DNA from: Candidatus Babeliales bacterium
Lineage (GTDB): Bacteria; Babelota; Babeliae; Babelales; JACPOV01
Length of the DNA: 64,000 bases
Assembly: GCA_020054235.1 (NCBI GenBank)
Contig: JAGVLQ010000013.1
Location: forward strand, 67,571 to 131,570
Direction of reading: 5' to 3'
A program made the position numbers and the translations under genes. The notes beneath the pieces were generated by a model. That model saw nothing but the letters and a program-made list of their open reading frames with translations, had not been told where the DNA came from and ran no database searches. Below are positions 16,547-24,651 of this stretch, piece after piece (the first letter of the stretch is position 1; the number at the start of each line of letters is the position of its first letter).

Positions 16547-17984
16547 CATAGTTATACAAAAAACAACCTGCTCTTTTATATTTATAACTATTTAAAAATG
16601 CTCTTCCTATTGCATCATATTTAAATCCGAGTTGTTTTAGTTCTTGACCATCAAGAATATTGCGTGCATCAATGATTACTGAATTTTCATGCATTTCATT
16701 TTTGATGTAGTTCCAATTAAGATTTTTAAATTCATTCCAATCGGTCATTACAACAATGGCGTCACTATTCTTGATAGTATCATCAACAGAAGTTCCATAA
16801 TAAATATCTGGAAATATTTTTTGCATATTTTTCATCGCTTCAGGATCATAGGCTTTTATTGTAACATTATGCTCCTTGAGTAATTCAATCAAGCGTATTG
16901 AAGGTGAATATCTGATGTCATCAGTATTGGCTTTGAAGGCAAGGCCAAGGATAGCGATTGTTTTATCTGAGATGTTGTTATTAAATTGTTTTTTAAGTTT
17001 TTCAAATGGTTTTTCTTTTTGTTTTTCATTTGCTTTTAATGCAGCAACTAAAGTTTGCAAATCCACGTTATTTTTTTCAGCATTTTTAATCAAGGCTGCG
17101 ACATCTTTTGGGAAACATGATCCACCAAATCCAGGTCCCGGATTTAGAAATAAAGGGCTTATTCTTTTATCAAGGCCTAATGCATAAGCTATAGTTTTTA
17201 CATCAACACCAATAGCATCGCAAAAGTTTGCTATTTCATTGATAAAACTTATTTTGAGTGCCAAAAATGAATTGGTTACATATTTGATTAATTCAGCAGC
17301 GCCTAAGGTTGTATTGATAATAGGAACATTTTTTTCTTTAAGAGGTAAATGAATTTGGTAAATTTGATTAAATGCTTCAGAAGAATGAGAACCAATAATA
17401 ATACGATCGGGGTTTAGAAAATCATAAATAGCGCTACCTTCACGCAAAAATTCTGGACAAGAAACAATTGAGAATTTTTCTGGTTCGATCCCGCATTCTT
17501 CTGCTAAAAACTTTTCAACCCATGCGCAGGTCCCTGGTGGTACGGTGCTTTTTATAACAATTACCTTATATTCTATTAAGTTGCGAGCAATGAACTCTAT
17601 TGCGCCTTTTAGTGCTCGTAGGTCTGCATCGCCAGTTTGCTCATTCATTGGAGTTCCTACCGCTATAAATATAATATCAGAACTTTGTATTGCATTATCA
17701 ATGTCACTGGTAAAAGAAAGATTTCCCTTTTTAGCATTGCGTATAACGATTTCATCAAGCATAGGTTCATAGATTGGGATATAAAACGATTGAAGTTGTT
17801 CTATTTTCTGTTTATCAATATCTGCGCAAATAACCTGATTGCCAAAATCTGCAAAGCAGGCACCTGAAACAAGCCCAACATAACCGGTACCAAGTACGGT
17901 TATTTTTTTTGGGTTGCTATAGATAGATGGTATGTGAAAAATAAATAAAAAAAATGAAAAAAAAACTAATATTCTGTTCTTCAT
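16533..17984 (-). CDS. ugd: UDP-glucose 6-dehydrogenase with N-terminal signal peptide
   Basis: The enzyme oxidises UDP-glucose to UDP-glucuronate with two NAD+. The Rossmann motif is VLGTGYVGLVSG; VGTP, STVPPGT, EFLREG, catalytic cysteine in FGGSCFPKD and GLAFKANTDD are all present, so it looks active. Oddly, these follow about 24 residues that form a classic signal peptide (lysine-arginine, long hydrophobic core, SIYS). A G-rich ribosome site stands 7 bases before this ATG and no other methionine precedes the Rossmann motif, so the leader is probably translated. Export of a nucleotide-sugar dehydrogenase is unusual. Confidence 0.9.
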   Translation of the reverse strand: MKNRILVFFSFFLFIFHIPSIYSNPKKITVLGTGYVGLVSGACFADFGNQVICADIDKQKIEQLQSFYIPIYEPMLDEIVIRNAKKGNLSFTSDIDNAIQSSDIIFIAVGTPMNEQTGDADLRALKGAIEFIARNLIEYKVIVIKSTVPPGTCAWVEKFLAEECGIEPEKFSIVSCPEFLREGSAIYDFLNPDRIIIGSHSSEAFNQIYQIHLPLKEKNVPIINTTLGAAELIKYVTNSFLALKISFINEIANFCDAIGVDVKTIAYALGLDKRISPLFLNPGPGFGGSCFPKDVAALIKNAEKNNVDLQTLVAALKANEKQKEKPFEKLKKQFNNNISDKTIAILGLAFKANTDDIRYSPSIRLIELLKEHNVTIKAYDPEAMKNMQKIFPDIYYGTSVDDTIKNSDAIVVMTDWNEFKNLNWNYIKNEMHENSVIIDARNILDGQELKQLGFKYDAIGRAFLNSYKYKRAGCFLYNYAMCL

Positions 17985-18199
17985 TGCTTTGCCCCCCTGA
18001 GAAATATATCCCTAACTTTTTCTCAATTAATAAAGTAATGAATAACATAGAAGAATTGCAATAAATTTAATTAATTATATAAATTTTGTTTTAAAATTGA
18101 ATATTTTTTTAATAATTAAAATTTGCCTTATGAAAGTTTTTTTTTTAAAGTAACCATTAGTTTTACAATTTCAACAATTCATTCAAAAAAAAGGAAAAA

Positions 18200-19051
18200 A
18201 TGAAAACAAACGGTAAAATTTGGGTAGTTCTATCAGTTATTTTTTCTAACTACCAAATAATAAATACCAATTTTAGTTCAAGATTAAATTCACTCTCTAT
18301 TGTTGAAGATTCGCCATTCTACAGAAATGTTGGTTATAATAACATGGATACGGAAAAAAATGGCGAATTCAACTTGATAAAAAAAGTCATTCGAGAAAAT
18401 GATGTTATTTTTGATGTCGGTGCAAGTTGTGGTGACTGGAGTGAGCTGGTAGTCAAATCCTTTAATAAAACTTTTATATATGCTTTTGAGCCAATTAAAA
18501 CTTCGTTCAATTTATTAAAAAAAAATCTTGGCCATAAAATTACTGCATATAATCTTGCGTTATCTAATGTTACCGGCCCTAGAACATTTATGGTGTACCA
18601 GGGTTCGCTTGCAAATAATCAATTGAGTACTTTTTATGAAAGACCGATTTTAAAATATCAATACCATTTTGATGCTAAGCCCGAAAAAGTTATGTGTACA
18701 ACATTAGACGTTTTTTGTGAAAAAAACACAATAAATAGCATTGATTTTCTTAAAATCGATACTGAAGGTGCTGAGTACGAGATTTTAGAAGGAGCTGAAA
18801 AATTGCTTGCACGCCATGCAATAAGAATTATTCAATTTGAATATGGCGGTTGTTATATTGATGCTAAAAAAACACTAAAAAATACGATTGCTTTATTAAA
18901 TAAATATGGTTATCGAGTATTCAGAATTATTCCAGAAGGCTTGATACATATAAATTTTTGGTATAATGGTTTAGAAAATTATACCTATTCAAACTATGCG
19001 GCAGTCTCTTTAGAGGAAGGCTGCGAATATGGAGCTTGTGAAGGATTATAA
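18200..19051 (+). CDS. FkbM-family methyltransferase
   Basis: A SAM-dependent methyltransferase of the FkbM (Methyltransf_21) type, usually methylating sugar or polyketide hydroxyls. FDVGASCGDWS is the SAM-binding motif I; AFEP follows motif I; the hallmark FLKIDTEGAEYEIL segment is near residue 200 and IIQFEYGG follows. The first 20 residues are hydrophobic and may be a signal or anchor. AAGGA precedes the ATG by 4 bases. It lies next to ugd and converges on nusB with a gap of 8 bases. Confidence 0.85.
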   Translation: MKTNGKIWVVLSVIFSNYQIINTNFSSRLNSLSIVEDSPFYRNVGYNNMDTEKNGEFNLIKKVIRENDVIFDVGASCGDWSELVVKSFNKTFIYAFEPIKTSFNLLKKNLGHKITAYNLALSNVTGPRTFMVYQGSLANNQLSTFYERPILKYQYHFDAKPEKVMCTTLDVFCEKNTINSIDFLKIDTEGAEYEILEGAEKLLARHAIRIIQFEYGGCYIDAKKTLKNTIALLNKYGYRVFRIIPEGLIHINFWYNGLENYTYSNYAAVSLEEGCEYGACEGL

Positions 19052-19059
19052 TTTTATGT

Positions 19060-19503
19060 TCATGGTTTCTGTGGAAGTTTTTTAATCATTTCATCCAAAA
19101 TACCATTGATAAATTTATAGGAATCTTTTTCACCAAATGATTTTGCTAACTCAATGGCTTCATTGATAATTACTGTATGAGCAGTATTGGTATTAAGTAA
19201 TTCCCAAATTGCATAGCGTAAAATAAGTTTTGTAGGCACGCCTAAACGGTCGAATCGCCAGTTGGTCAAAAGGGGTTTGTATTGTTCATCTAAGGTATCG
19301 CGTTGTTCAATAATGGCTGTTGCTGTTGCAACAAGTTCACTGTCCATGGGGATATCAAAATCAAACCCCCGGTTTAAATTATCAACGAGTGATTCGATAC
19401 TCGTTTGATATTCATAACTTTCTGCCGCATAAAGTAGATGAAATAATAATGAGCGTTTATCTCGTTGTGAAAGTGCATTAAATGATATCAATTGTTCATT
19501 CAT
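19060..19503 (-). CDS. nusB: Transcription antitermination factor NusB
   Basis: NusB binds boxA RNA with NusE and supports rRNA antitermination. The all-helical 147-residue protein shows the family blocks: RDKRSLLFHLLYA at the N-terminus, WRFDRLG, ILRYAIWELL, INEAIELAKSFG and FINGILD. It starts 12 bases after the efp stop with no clear Shine-Dalgarno, so translation is probably coupled to efp. The efp-nusB order is common in bacteria. Confidence 0.92.
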   Translation of the reverse strand: MNEQLISFNALSQRDKRSLLFHLLYAAESYEYQTSIESLVDNLNRGFDFDIPMDSELVATATAIIEQRDTLDEQYKPLLTNWRFDRLGVPTKLILRYAIWELLNTNTAHTVIINEAIELAKSFGEKDSYKFINGILDEMIKKLPQKP

Positions 19504-19515
19504 AAAAAAATTATG

Positions 19516-20079
19516 TTATGAAATTCGTTCTATGTATTTTCCATCACGCGTGTCAACTTTGATGATATCACCTTCATTGACAAATAATGGCACTTGTAAT
19601 ACAAGGCCTGATTCGAGCTTAGCAGGTTTGGTTGCACCGCCTTGGGCAGTATCGCCACGAATACCAGGCTGAGTTTCTGTAACGGTAAATTCAATAAAAA
19701 TAGGTGGTGTTACAGCGATAGGATTGTCATTGAAATAAAGAATAGTATAGATAATTTCTTCTTTGAGATAATCTTTTATATCGGCCACTTGATCTTGAGA
19801 CAAGGTGACTTGTTCATAGTTTTCTTGGTCAAGAAAATGATATTGACCATCTTCTTGGTAAAGGTATTGCATATCGCGGTAGGCAAGGTCCGGTGTAGGA
19901 ATTTTTTCAACGGAACGAAAGGTAGCTTCAATCATCAATCCTGTAATAAGGTTTTTTAGCTTTGCTTTGATGTATGCTGGCCCTTTACCAGGTTTGGTAT
20001 GCTGAAAATCAACCACAATATGCGGCTCGTCTCGATATAAAACTTTGCTACCTTTGCGTAAATCACCTGCAGAAATCAC
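19516..20079 (-). CDS. efp: Translation elongation factor P
   Basis: EF-P relieves ribosome stalling at polyproline stretches. Three beta-barrel domains are covered in 187 residues. The loop TKPGKGPAY carries K32, the position that is modified in many bacteria. The C-terminal domain has the conserved GDTAQGGATKPA and VPLFVNEGD blocks. The start is GTG at 20079, directly before ISAGDLRKG, a typical EF-P beginning. No lysine-modifying enzyme gene is in this window. Confidence 0.95.
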   Translation of the reverse strand: MISAGDLRKGSKVLYRDEPHIVVDFQHTKPGKGPAYIKAKLKNLITGLMIEATFRSVEKIPTPDLAYRDMQYLYQEDGQYHFLDQENYEQVTLSQDQVADIKDYLKEEIIYTILYFNDNPIAVTPPIFIEFTVTETQPGIRGDTAQGGATKPAKLESGLVLQVPLFVNEGDIIKVDTRDGKYIERIS

Positions 20080-20228
20080 GGAATACCTTTCAAAGAGTTA
20101 ATAGTCAAAAAATCGTATAAATTAAGTATAAATTAGTACTATAAAAAATCAATAAATCATATTTTTAAAAATTCTTGCTTTGACCACCACCTTTTTTGAT
20201 ATTGTAAAAGAAAAGTGAAGGAGTTTCT

Positions 20229-20408
20229 ATGTTAATGTATGTAGCATTATTTTTTATTCTTGCCTTAGTTGCGGCTCTTTTTGGGTTTACTGGTTTGGCT
20301 GTAACTTTTGCTGGAATAGCAAAAATTCTTTTCTGGCTTTTCTTAATTCTTTTTGCAGTGACCTTGCTTATGCATTTATTTGCTGGCAAACCGCCTCGTC
20401 TTAATTAA
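20229..20408 (+). CDS. DUF1328/UPF0391 small membrane protein (YtjA-like)
   Basis: A 59-residue membrane peptide. Its residues VAALFGFTGLAV and AGIAKILFWLF closely match the DUF1328 (YtjA) pattern of two hydrophobic helices separated by a GFxGxA turn. AAGGAG lies 6 bases before the ATG at 20229. A TTGACC box 17 bases before TGTAAA may be its promoter, which would give a very short leader. A strong terminator follows 17 bases after the stop. Function is unknown; homologues are often stress-induced. Confidence 0.88.
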   Translation: MLMYVALFFILALVAALFGFTGLAVTFAGIAKILFWLFLILFAVTLLMHLFAGKPPRLN

Positions 20409-20424
20409 TCTCGATAAATGATTT

Positions 20425-20463
20425 TTGAGCAACAAGTTTAGTACTTGTTGCTCAAGCTTTTTT
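20425..20463. terminator. Bidirectional terminator shared by convergent genes
   Basis: TTGAGCAACAAGT and ACTTGTTGCTCAA form a perfect 13-base stem around a 5-base loop and are followed on the plus strand by GCTTTTTT. The stop codon of the opposite gene (20438-20440) lies in the loop, so one arm is also its last codons. Confidence 0.9.
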
Positions 20464-20843
20464 CAAATTCTGTAATTTTTTCTTCTAAATTTTTTAGTTT
20501 TTTAATTTCTTCTGGAGAAAAATTATATTTTTCTTTTTTACGATTCCATTTTATAATCCATTGATTCTCGCCATTTGTTTGTAACTGTTTAATATGTAGT
20601 TTTGCCATAGAAAGTAAAAATTCTGTTTTTTTGATGATTTCTTTAGGCTCATTAGTTTCATCGGTAACCAGGTTATAACCAATATATTCTAAGTAGCTTT
20701 GCATCCAGGCGATTATAGATATGTTTGCAAGTTTTATCGAAATGAAATGGTTGACAGAGGTAGGAATTTGGGGGCCATCGGTATTGCTTTCATGTTCAAG
20801 AGGAACAAAAAATTCAAGACTAGAACTATTCTTATATTTCCAT
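20438..20843 (-). CDS. Hypothetical protein with a one-base break at its start codon
   Basis: I do not recognise the family. An ATG at 20704 gives 88 residues, but coding-like sequence in the same frame continues upstream to about 20839 (including FFVPLEHESN and GPQIPTSVNHF) with no usable start. At 20841-20843 an ATG preceded by AAAGGA is out of frame by one base: removing one G directly after it would give MKYKNSSS and join this frame. Further upstream an in-frame ATG at 20869 is cut off by TAA five codons later. The gene is either decayed, mis-sequenced or started at a non-standard codon. The 3' end runs into a terminator loop. Confidence 0.55.
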
Positions 20844-20885
20844 TTTATCCTTTACTTTTCAAAGTACATAATCTTGCCTAAACTC

Positions 20886-20891
20886 TATACT
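20886..20891 (+). promoter_or_regulatory. Candidate -10 box for glyA
   Basis: TATACT lies about 30 bases before the glyA start in the divergent gap; the -35 region is poor. Confidence 0.3.
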
Positions 20892-20920
20892 AATAAAAAT
20901 TTTTGAAAAAAAGGAACATG

Positions 20921-22156
20921 ATGAGTTTTTTAAAAAATGTTGATCCAGAAATTTTTTCCGTTATCAATGATGAAACTAATCGTCAAGAAACAACCATAGA
21001 TTTAATTGCTTCAGAAAATTATGCTTCAAAAGCAGTCATGGAAGCAACCGGATCTACGTTGACCAATAAATACGCAGAAGGTTATCCGGGCAAGCGCTAC
21101 TATGGCGGTTGTGAATTTGTCGATAAGGCAGAAGAATTAGCCCGTGAGCGGTGCAAAAAACTTTTTGGAGCAGAGCATGTCAATGTGCAACCGCATGCCG
21201 GCTCGCCGGCAAATATGGCGGTTTATTACATAGCCTGTAATTTAGGTGACACCATAATGGGCATGTCGTTAGCTGAAGGAGGGCATTTGACGCATGGGCA
21301 CAAAGTAAATTTTTCAGGAAAATTGTATAGCAGCGTTCAATACACCGTCAACAAAGAAACTGAATTGCTAGATTATGACCAAATCAGAAAATTGGCGCAT
21401 GAATATAAACCAAAGTTGATTATCGCCGGTGCATCAGCCTATTCACGCGCTATAGATTTTAAAAAGTTTTCAGAAATCGCAAAAGAAGTAAATGCTTATC
21501 TTATGACCGACATTGCCCATATTGCAGGTCTTGTTGCAACCGGATTACATGAAAGCCCGGTGCCCTATGCTGACTTTGTTACGAGCACAACGCATAAAAC
21601 ATTACGTGGACCGCGTGGTGGTTTGATTATGTGCAAAAAAGAGTTTGCAGAAAAAGTTGATAAAGCAATTATGCCGGGATTGCAAGGAGGTCCTTTTATG
21701 AATAGCATTGCAGCAAAAGCAGTAGCATTCCATGAAGCTCTTCAACCAGCATTTAAGGCATACCAAAAGCAAGTAATAGCTAATGCACAAACAATGGCCA
21801 AAGGTTTGCAGGAGTTAGGCTATAGAATTGTAACCGGCGGCACGGATAATCATTTATTTATTGTTGACCTTCGCTCAAAAAGTTTGAACGGTCAAATAGC
21901 AGAAAAAGCATTAGATGCCGTTGGCATTTCAGTTTCGCGTAGTTGTGTCCCTTTTGATACGCAAGCGCCATGGATTACCAGCGGGATACGTATTGGAACG
22001 CCAGCAATTACCACGCGTGGCATGAAAGAAGTAGAGATGCAGCACATCGTACAATTTATAGATGAAGCAATTATGCAGCGAGATAATACTCAACGCGTTG
22101 CAATGATAAAAGATGCAATTGCAAAATTATGCAAAAAATTTCATATTTATGGTTAA
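20921..22156 (+). CDS. glyA: Serine hydroxymethyltransferase
   Basis: This PLP enzyme converts serine and tetrahydrofolate to glycine and methylene-tetrahydrofolate, which also feeds ThyX at the other end of the window. LIASENYAS, the [11 protein letters not shown] block, TDIAHIAGL and the PLP lysine in [12 protein letters not shown] are all present, and length is normal. Two ATGs stand in tandem (20918, 20921); the second has the better spacing from AAGGA. The gene is followed after 21 bases by pyrG. Confidence 0.96.
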   Translation: MSFLKNVDPEIFSVINDETNRQETTIDLIASENYASKAVMEATGSTLTNKYAEGYPGKRYYGGCEFVDKAEELARERCKKLFGAEHVNVQPHAGSPANMAVYYIACNLGDTIMGMSLAEGGHLTHGHKVNFSGKLYSSVQYTVNKETELLDYDQIRKLAHEYKPKLIIAGASAYSRAIDFKKFSEIAKEVNAYLMTDIAHIAGLVATGLHESPVPYADFVTSTTHKTLRGPRGGLIMCKKEFAEKVDKAIMPGLQGGPFMNSIAAKAVAFHEALQPAFKAYQKQVIANAQTMAKGLQELGYRIVTGGTDNHLFIVDLRSKSLNGQIAEKALDAVGISVSRSCVPFDTQAPWITSGIRIGTPAITTRGMKEVEMQHIVQFIDEAIMQRDNTQRVAMIKDAIAKLCKKFHIYG

Positions 22157-22177
22157 TTTAAAAAACAAATAATTTAC

Positions 22178-23884
22178 ATGAAAAACATAGAAAATTTATT
22201 TCAAGAAGTAAAAAAAACAAAAATCAACTTTATTGTCGTAACCGGTGGTGTCTGCTCATCGATCGGTAAAGGTGTTTTAATTTCATCTATTGGTGTTTTG
22301 CTTAAAAATAGTGGTTATTCAGTCACGGTTATAAAGTGGGATCCATATTTGAATGTAGATCCGGGCACCATGTCTCCTTTGGTACATGGTGAAGTTTTTG
22401 TAACACAAGACGGCGCGGAAACCGATTTGGATTTAGGTCATTATGAACGCATGCTTGATCTTACTTTAAATCGAGCTTCTTCCGTTTCATCTGGGCAAAT
22501 TTTCCAGGAGATTTTAGAACATGAACGAAAAGGATTATTTCTTGGTGCTGATATCCAATTAGTACCGCATGTGGTTGAAGCAATAATTCGTAGACTTTTG
22601 AATTTTGCGCTTACTGAAAAAATGGACTTTGTTTTAATTGAAGTTGGTGGTACCGTAGGAGACATTGAAGCTGAAATATTTTTAGAAGCAATTCATCAAA
22701 TTCGCTATTATCTTGGCAATGAGCGGATGATGCATTGTCATTTAAGCTATGTTCCTTATCTTGCATGGGTAGATGAGCTTAAAACCAAGCCGACGCAACA
22801 TAGTGTTATGGCCCTTAAAAAAACCGGTATAAAGCCAGATAGCTTATTTTTGCGTCTTGATAACAAAGTAGGTCAAGAGCATATAAAAAAACTTTCGATA
22901 AGGCTTGGTATTCCTGAAAATATGATTTTTCAGGTGCCTACTTGTAAACCAACATATTCCTTGTTTATGGAGCTGCAAAGTCAAGATTTAGATTGCGTTC
23001 TGCAGAATTATTTTGGGCAACAAAATCCTGAAAGAGCTTCTTTGCACCAATGGCAGAATCTTGTAACAAACATAAAAAAAGAAAAAAGCTCGATAACCAT
23101 TGGCCTGGTTGCAAAATATATAGGTGGCAACGACCCTTATATGAGTGTGATTGAAGCAATCAAAGCTGCTGCATGGCATTGTTTGCATGAAGTAAATATT
23201 GAAATTATTTCTGGAGAAAAAATTGAACAGAAAAATAAAGATGAGCTTGATGCATTGCATGCGTGTGATGGTTTAATTATTCCCGGTGGTTTTGGCAAAC
23301 GCGGGGTTGAAGGAAAAATTCAAGCAATAACCTGGGCACGAGAGCAAGGAGTTCCGACCTTAGGTATTTGCCTTGGTATGCAAACAATGATTATTGAGTT
23401 CGCTCGATCTTTGGCAGGGCTAAATGATGCATCAAGCAGTGAATTTGATCCAAAAACCAGTAATCCGGTAATAGATTTGCTTGATGAACAAAAAGAAGTT
23501 GTTCAATGTGGTGGGACCATGCGCTTGGGTTCATATCCATGCACAATAAAAGAAGGGACTTTAGCGTTTAAGGCCTATGGGAAAAAACATATTTATGAAC
23601 GGCATCGCCATCGGTATGAGTTTAACAACAGGTACCGTGAACTATTTGAAAAAATAGGGGTTGCGTTTTCTGGCATTTTTGAGCAGAAAAATTTGGTAGA
23701 AATAGTTGAATTAAAGAACCATCCTTTTATGGTTGGCTGTCAGTTTCATCCTGAATTTTTATCGCGTCCTTTAAAGCCACATCCTCTTTTTGTTGCCTTT
23801 ATAGAAGCTGCTATACAGGCAATAGGTAGTAGGTATTTTAATAAAAAATCTGTTTATATATCAAAAAAATATCAATTAGAATAG
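22178..23884 (+). CDS. pyrG: CTP synthase
   Basis: It aminates UTP to CTP using glutamine. The N-terminal synthetase domain begins at about residue 18 with VVTGGVCSSIGKG (the family usually reads GGVVSS) and has the DPYLNVDPGTM and DGAETDLDLGHYER blocks. The C-terminal class I glutaminase has GICLGMQ with the nucleophilic cysteine, and the FHPEF histidine-glutamate pair near residue 532. The 17 residues before the synthetase core and a C-terminal tail of about 20 are slightly long for the family. Probably in one transcript with glyA. Confidence 0.96.
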   Translation: MKNIENLFQEVKKTKINFIVVTGGVCSSIGKGVLISSIGVLLKNSGYSVTVIKWDPYLNVDPGTMSPLVHGEVFVTQDGAETDLDLGHYERMLDLTLNRASSVSSGQIFQEILEHERKGLFLGADIQLVPHVVEAIIRRLLNFALTEKMDFVLIEVGGTVGDIEAEIFLEAIHQIRYYLGNERMMHCHLSYVPYLAWVDELKTKPTQHSVMALKKTGIKPDSLFLRLDNKVGQEHIKKLSIRLGIPENMIFQVPTCKPTYSLFMELQSQDLDCVLQNYFGQQNPERASLHQWQNLVTNIKKEKSSITIGLVAKYIGGNDPYMSVIEAIKAAAWHCLHEVNIEIISGEKIEQKNKDELDALHACDGLIIPGGFGKRGVEGKIQAITWAREQGVPTLGICLGMQTMIIEFARSLAGLNDASSSEFDPKTSNPVIDLLDEQKEVVQCGGTMRLGSYPCTIKEGTLAFKAYGKKHIYERHRHRYEFNNRYRELFEKIGVAFSGIFEQKNLVEIVELKNHPFMVGCQFHPEFLSRPLKPHPLFVAFIEAAIQAIGSRYFNKKSVYISKKYQLE

Positions 23885-23982
23885 CAAGTGCATAGTAATC
23901 TACTGTTAAATGCTATATTTGTAAATTTTTTATAGCACTGTATTTTTTTTATATTTTTTCTTTTAACAATTATTCTTTTGGC

Positions 23983-24047
23983 TATAATAAGTTATAAGAT
24001 AAATCTATCTTATTATGGGAGGTGCTCTAGGAGGTATTTCTAAATAG
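23983..24047 (+). promoter_or_regulatory. Promoter, hairpin and mini-ORF upstream of the EamA-like gene
   Basis: A perfect TATAAT (23983-23988) is followed by an ATAAGATA/TATCTTAT hairpin (23994-24013) and then a 10-codon reading frame, MGGALGGISK (24015-24047), which contains AGGAGG. This makes a leader of about 165 bases before the gene at 24162. Whether the peptide is made is unknown. Confidence 0.3.
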
Positions 24048-24161
24048 TTTCTTAACCAGTTTTCTCTTTTTTTATTCAATAGGTAAAGGTACTAAATTCA
24101 AAAAGAAATATGAAATTTTTTAACTATGATGTTATAAGTACATCGAAAGGAAACCTAGTTC

Positions 24162-24584
24162 ATGGAAAGCTATAACTGGGTATTTTTTGGTCTTTTATCG
24201 GCTTTTTCCACCGCATTGATTACTGTTTTTGGTAAATTAGGTATTGATAACATAGACACGACGCTAGCTGCAACAATACGAGCAGTTATTACTGCTATAA
24301 TTCTTATAGCTATTTTTATTAGCAGCGGAAAAACAGCTTTGGTTAAAAGCGTTGATAACTATTCCTTGATTCTTATATTGTTGTCTGGTGTAGTATATGC
24401 CTTTTCGTGGGTTGTATATTTTATTGCATTAAAAAATGGTCCGGCATTGAAAGTTGATGCCCTTGATTGGGTTTCTATTTTATTTGTGCTTATGATGGCA
24501 CCGCTATGGGGAGAAGCAATAACATGGAAATCCTTTTTTGGAACTCTTTTATTGCTAGCGGGTGCTTTTTGTATTGTTGTTTGA
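24162..24584 (+). CDS. Half-size EamA-family (DMT) transporter
   Basis: A 140-residue inner-membrane protein with about four hydrophobic helices. It matches a single EamA repeat: N-terminal FGLLSAFSTALITVFGKLG and the VYFIALKNGPALKVDALDW and LLLLAGAFCIVV end. Full DMT transporters have two such repeats, so this one probably works as a dimer. The substrate cannot be told. GAAAGGAAA lies about 10 bases before the ATG. It is preceded by a long leader and followed by a terminator. Confidence 0.85.
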   Translation: MESYNWVFFGLLSAFSTALITVFGKLGIDNIDTTLAATIRAVITAIILIAIFISSGKTALVKSVDNYSLILILLSGVVYAFSWVVYFIALKNGPALKVDALDWVSILFVLMMAPLWGEAITWKSFFGTLLLLAGAFCIVV

Positions 24585-24600
24585 TAAGCAGATAATTTTT

Positions 24601-24646
24601 AATTGGTAACAAGCAGAATTAGCTTGTTACCAATTAACGAATTTTT
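24601..24646 (+). terminator. Terminator of the EamA-like gene
   Basis: AATTGGTAACAAGC and GCTTGTTACCAATT form a perfect 14-base stem with a 7-base loop; a T run begins a few bases later. It lies between convergent genes. Confidence 0.7.
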
Positions 24647-24651
24647 TACAA

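Noticed and set aside
20165-20389. 74-codon minus-strand frame opposite the DUF1328 gene
   Set aside because: The plus-strand DUF1328 protein with its ribosome site explains this stretch; the antisense product is low-complexity and basic.
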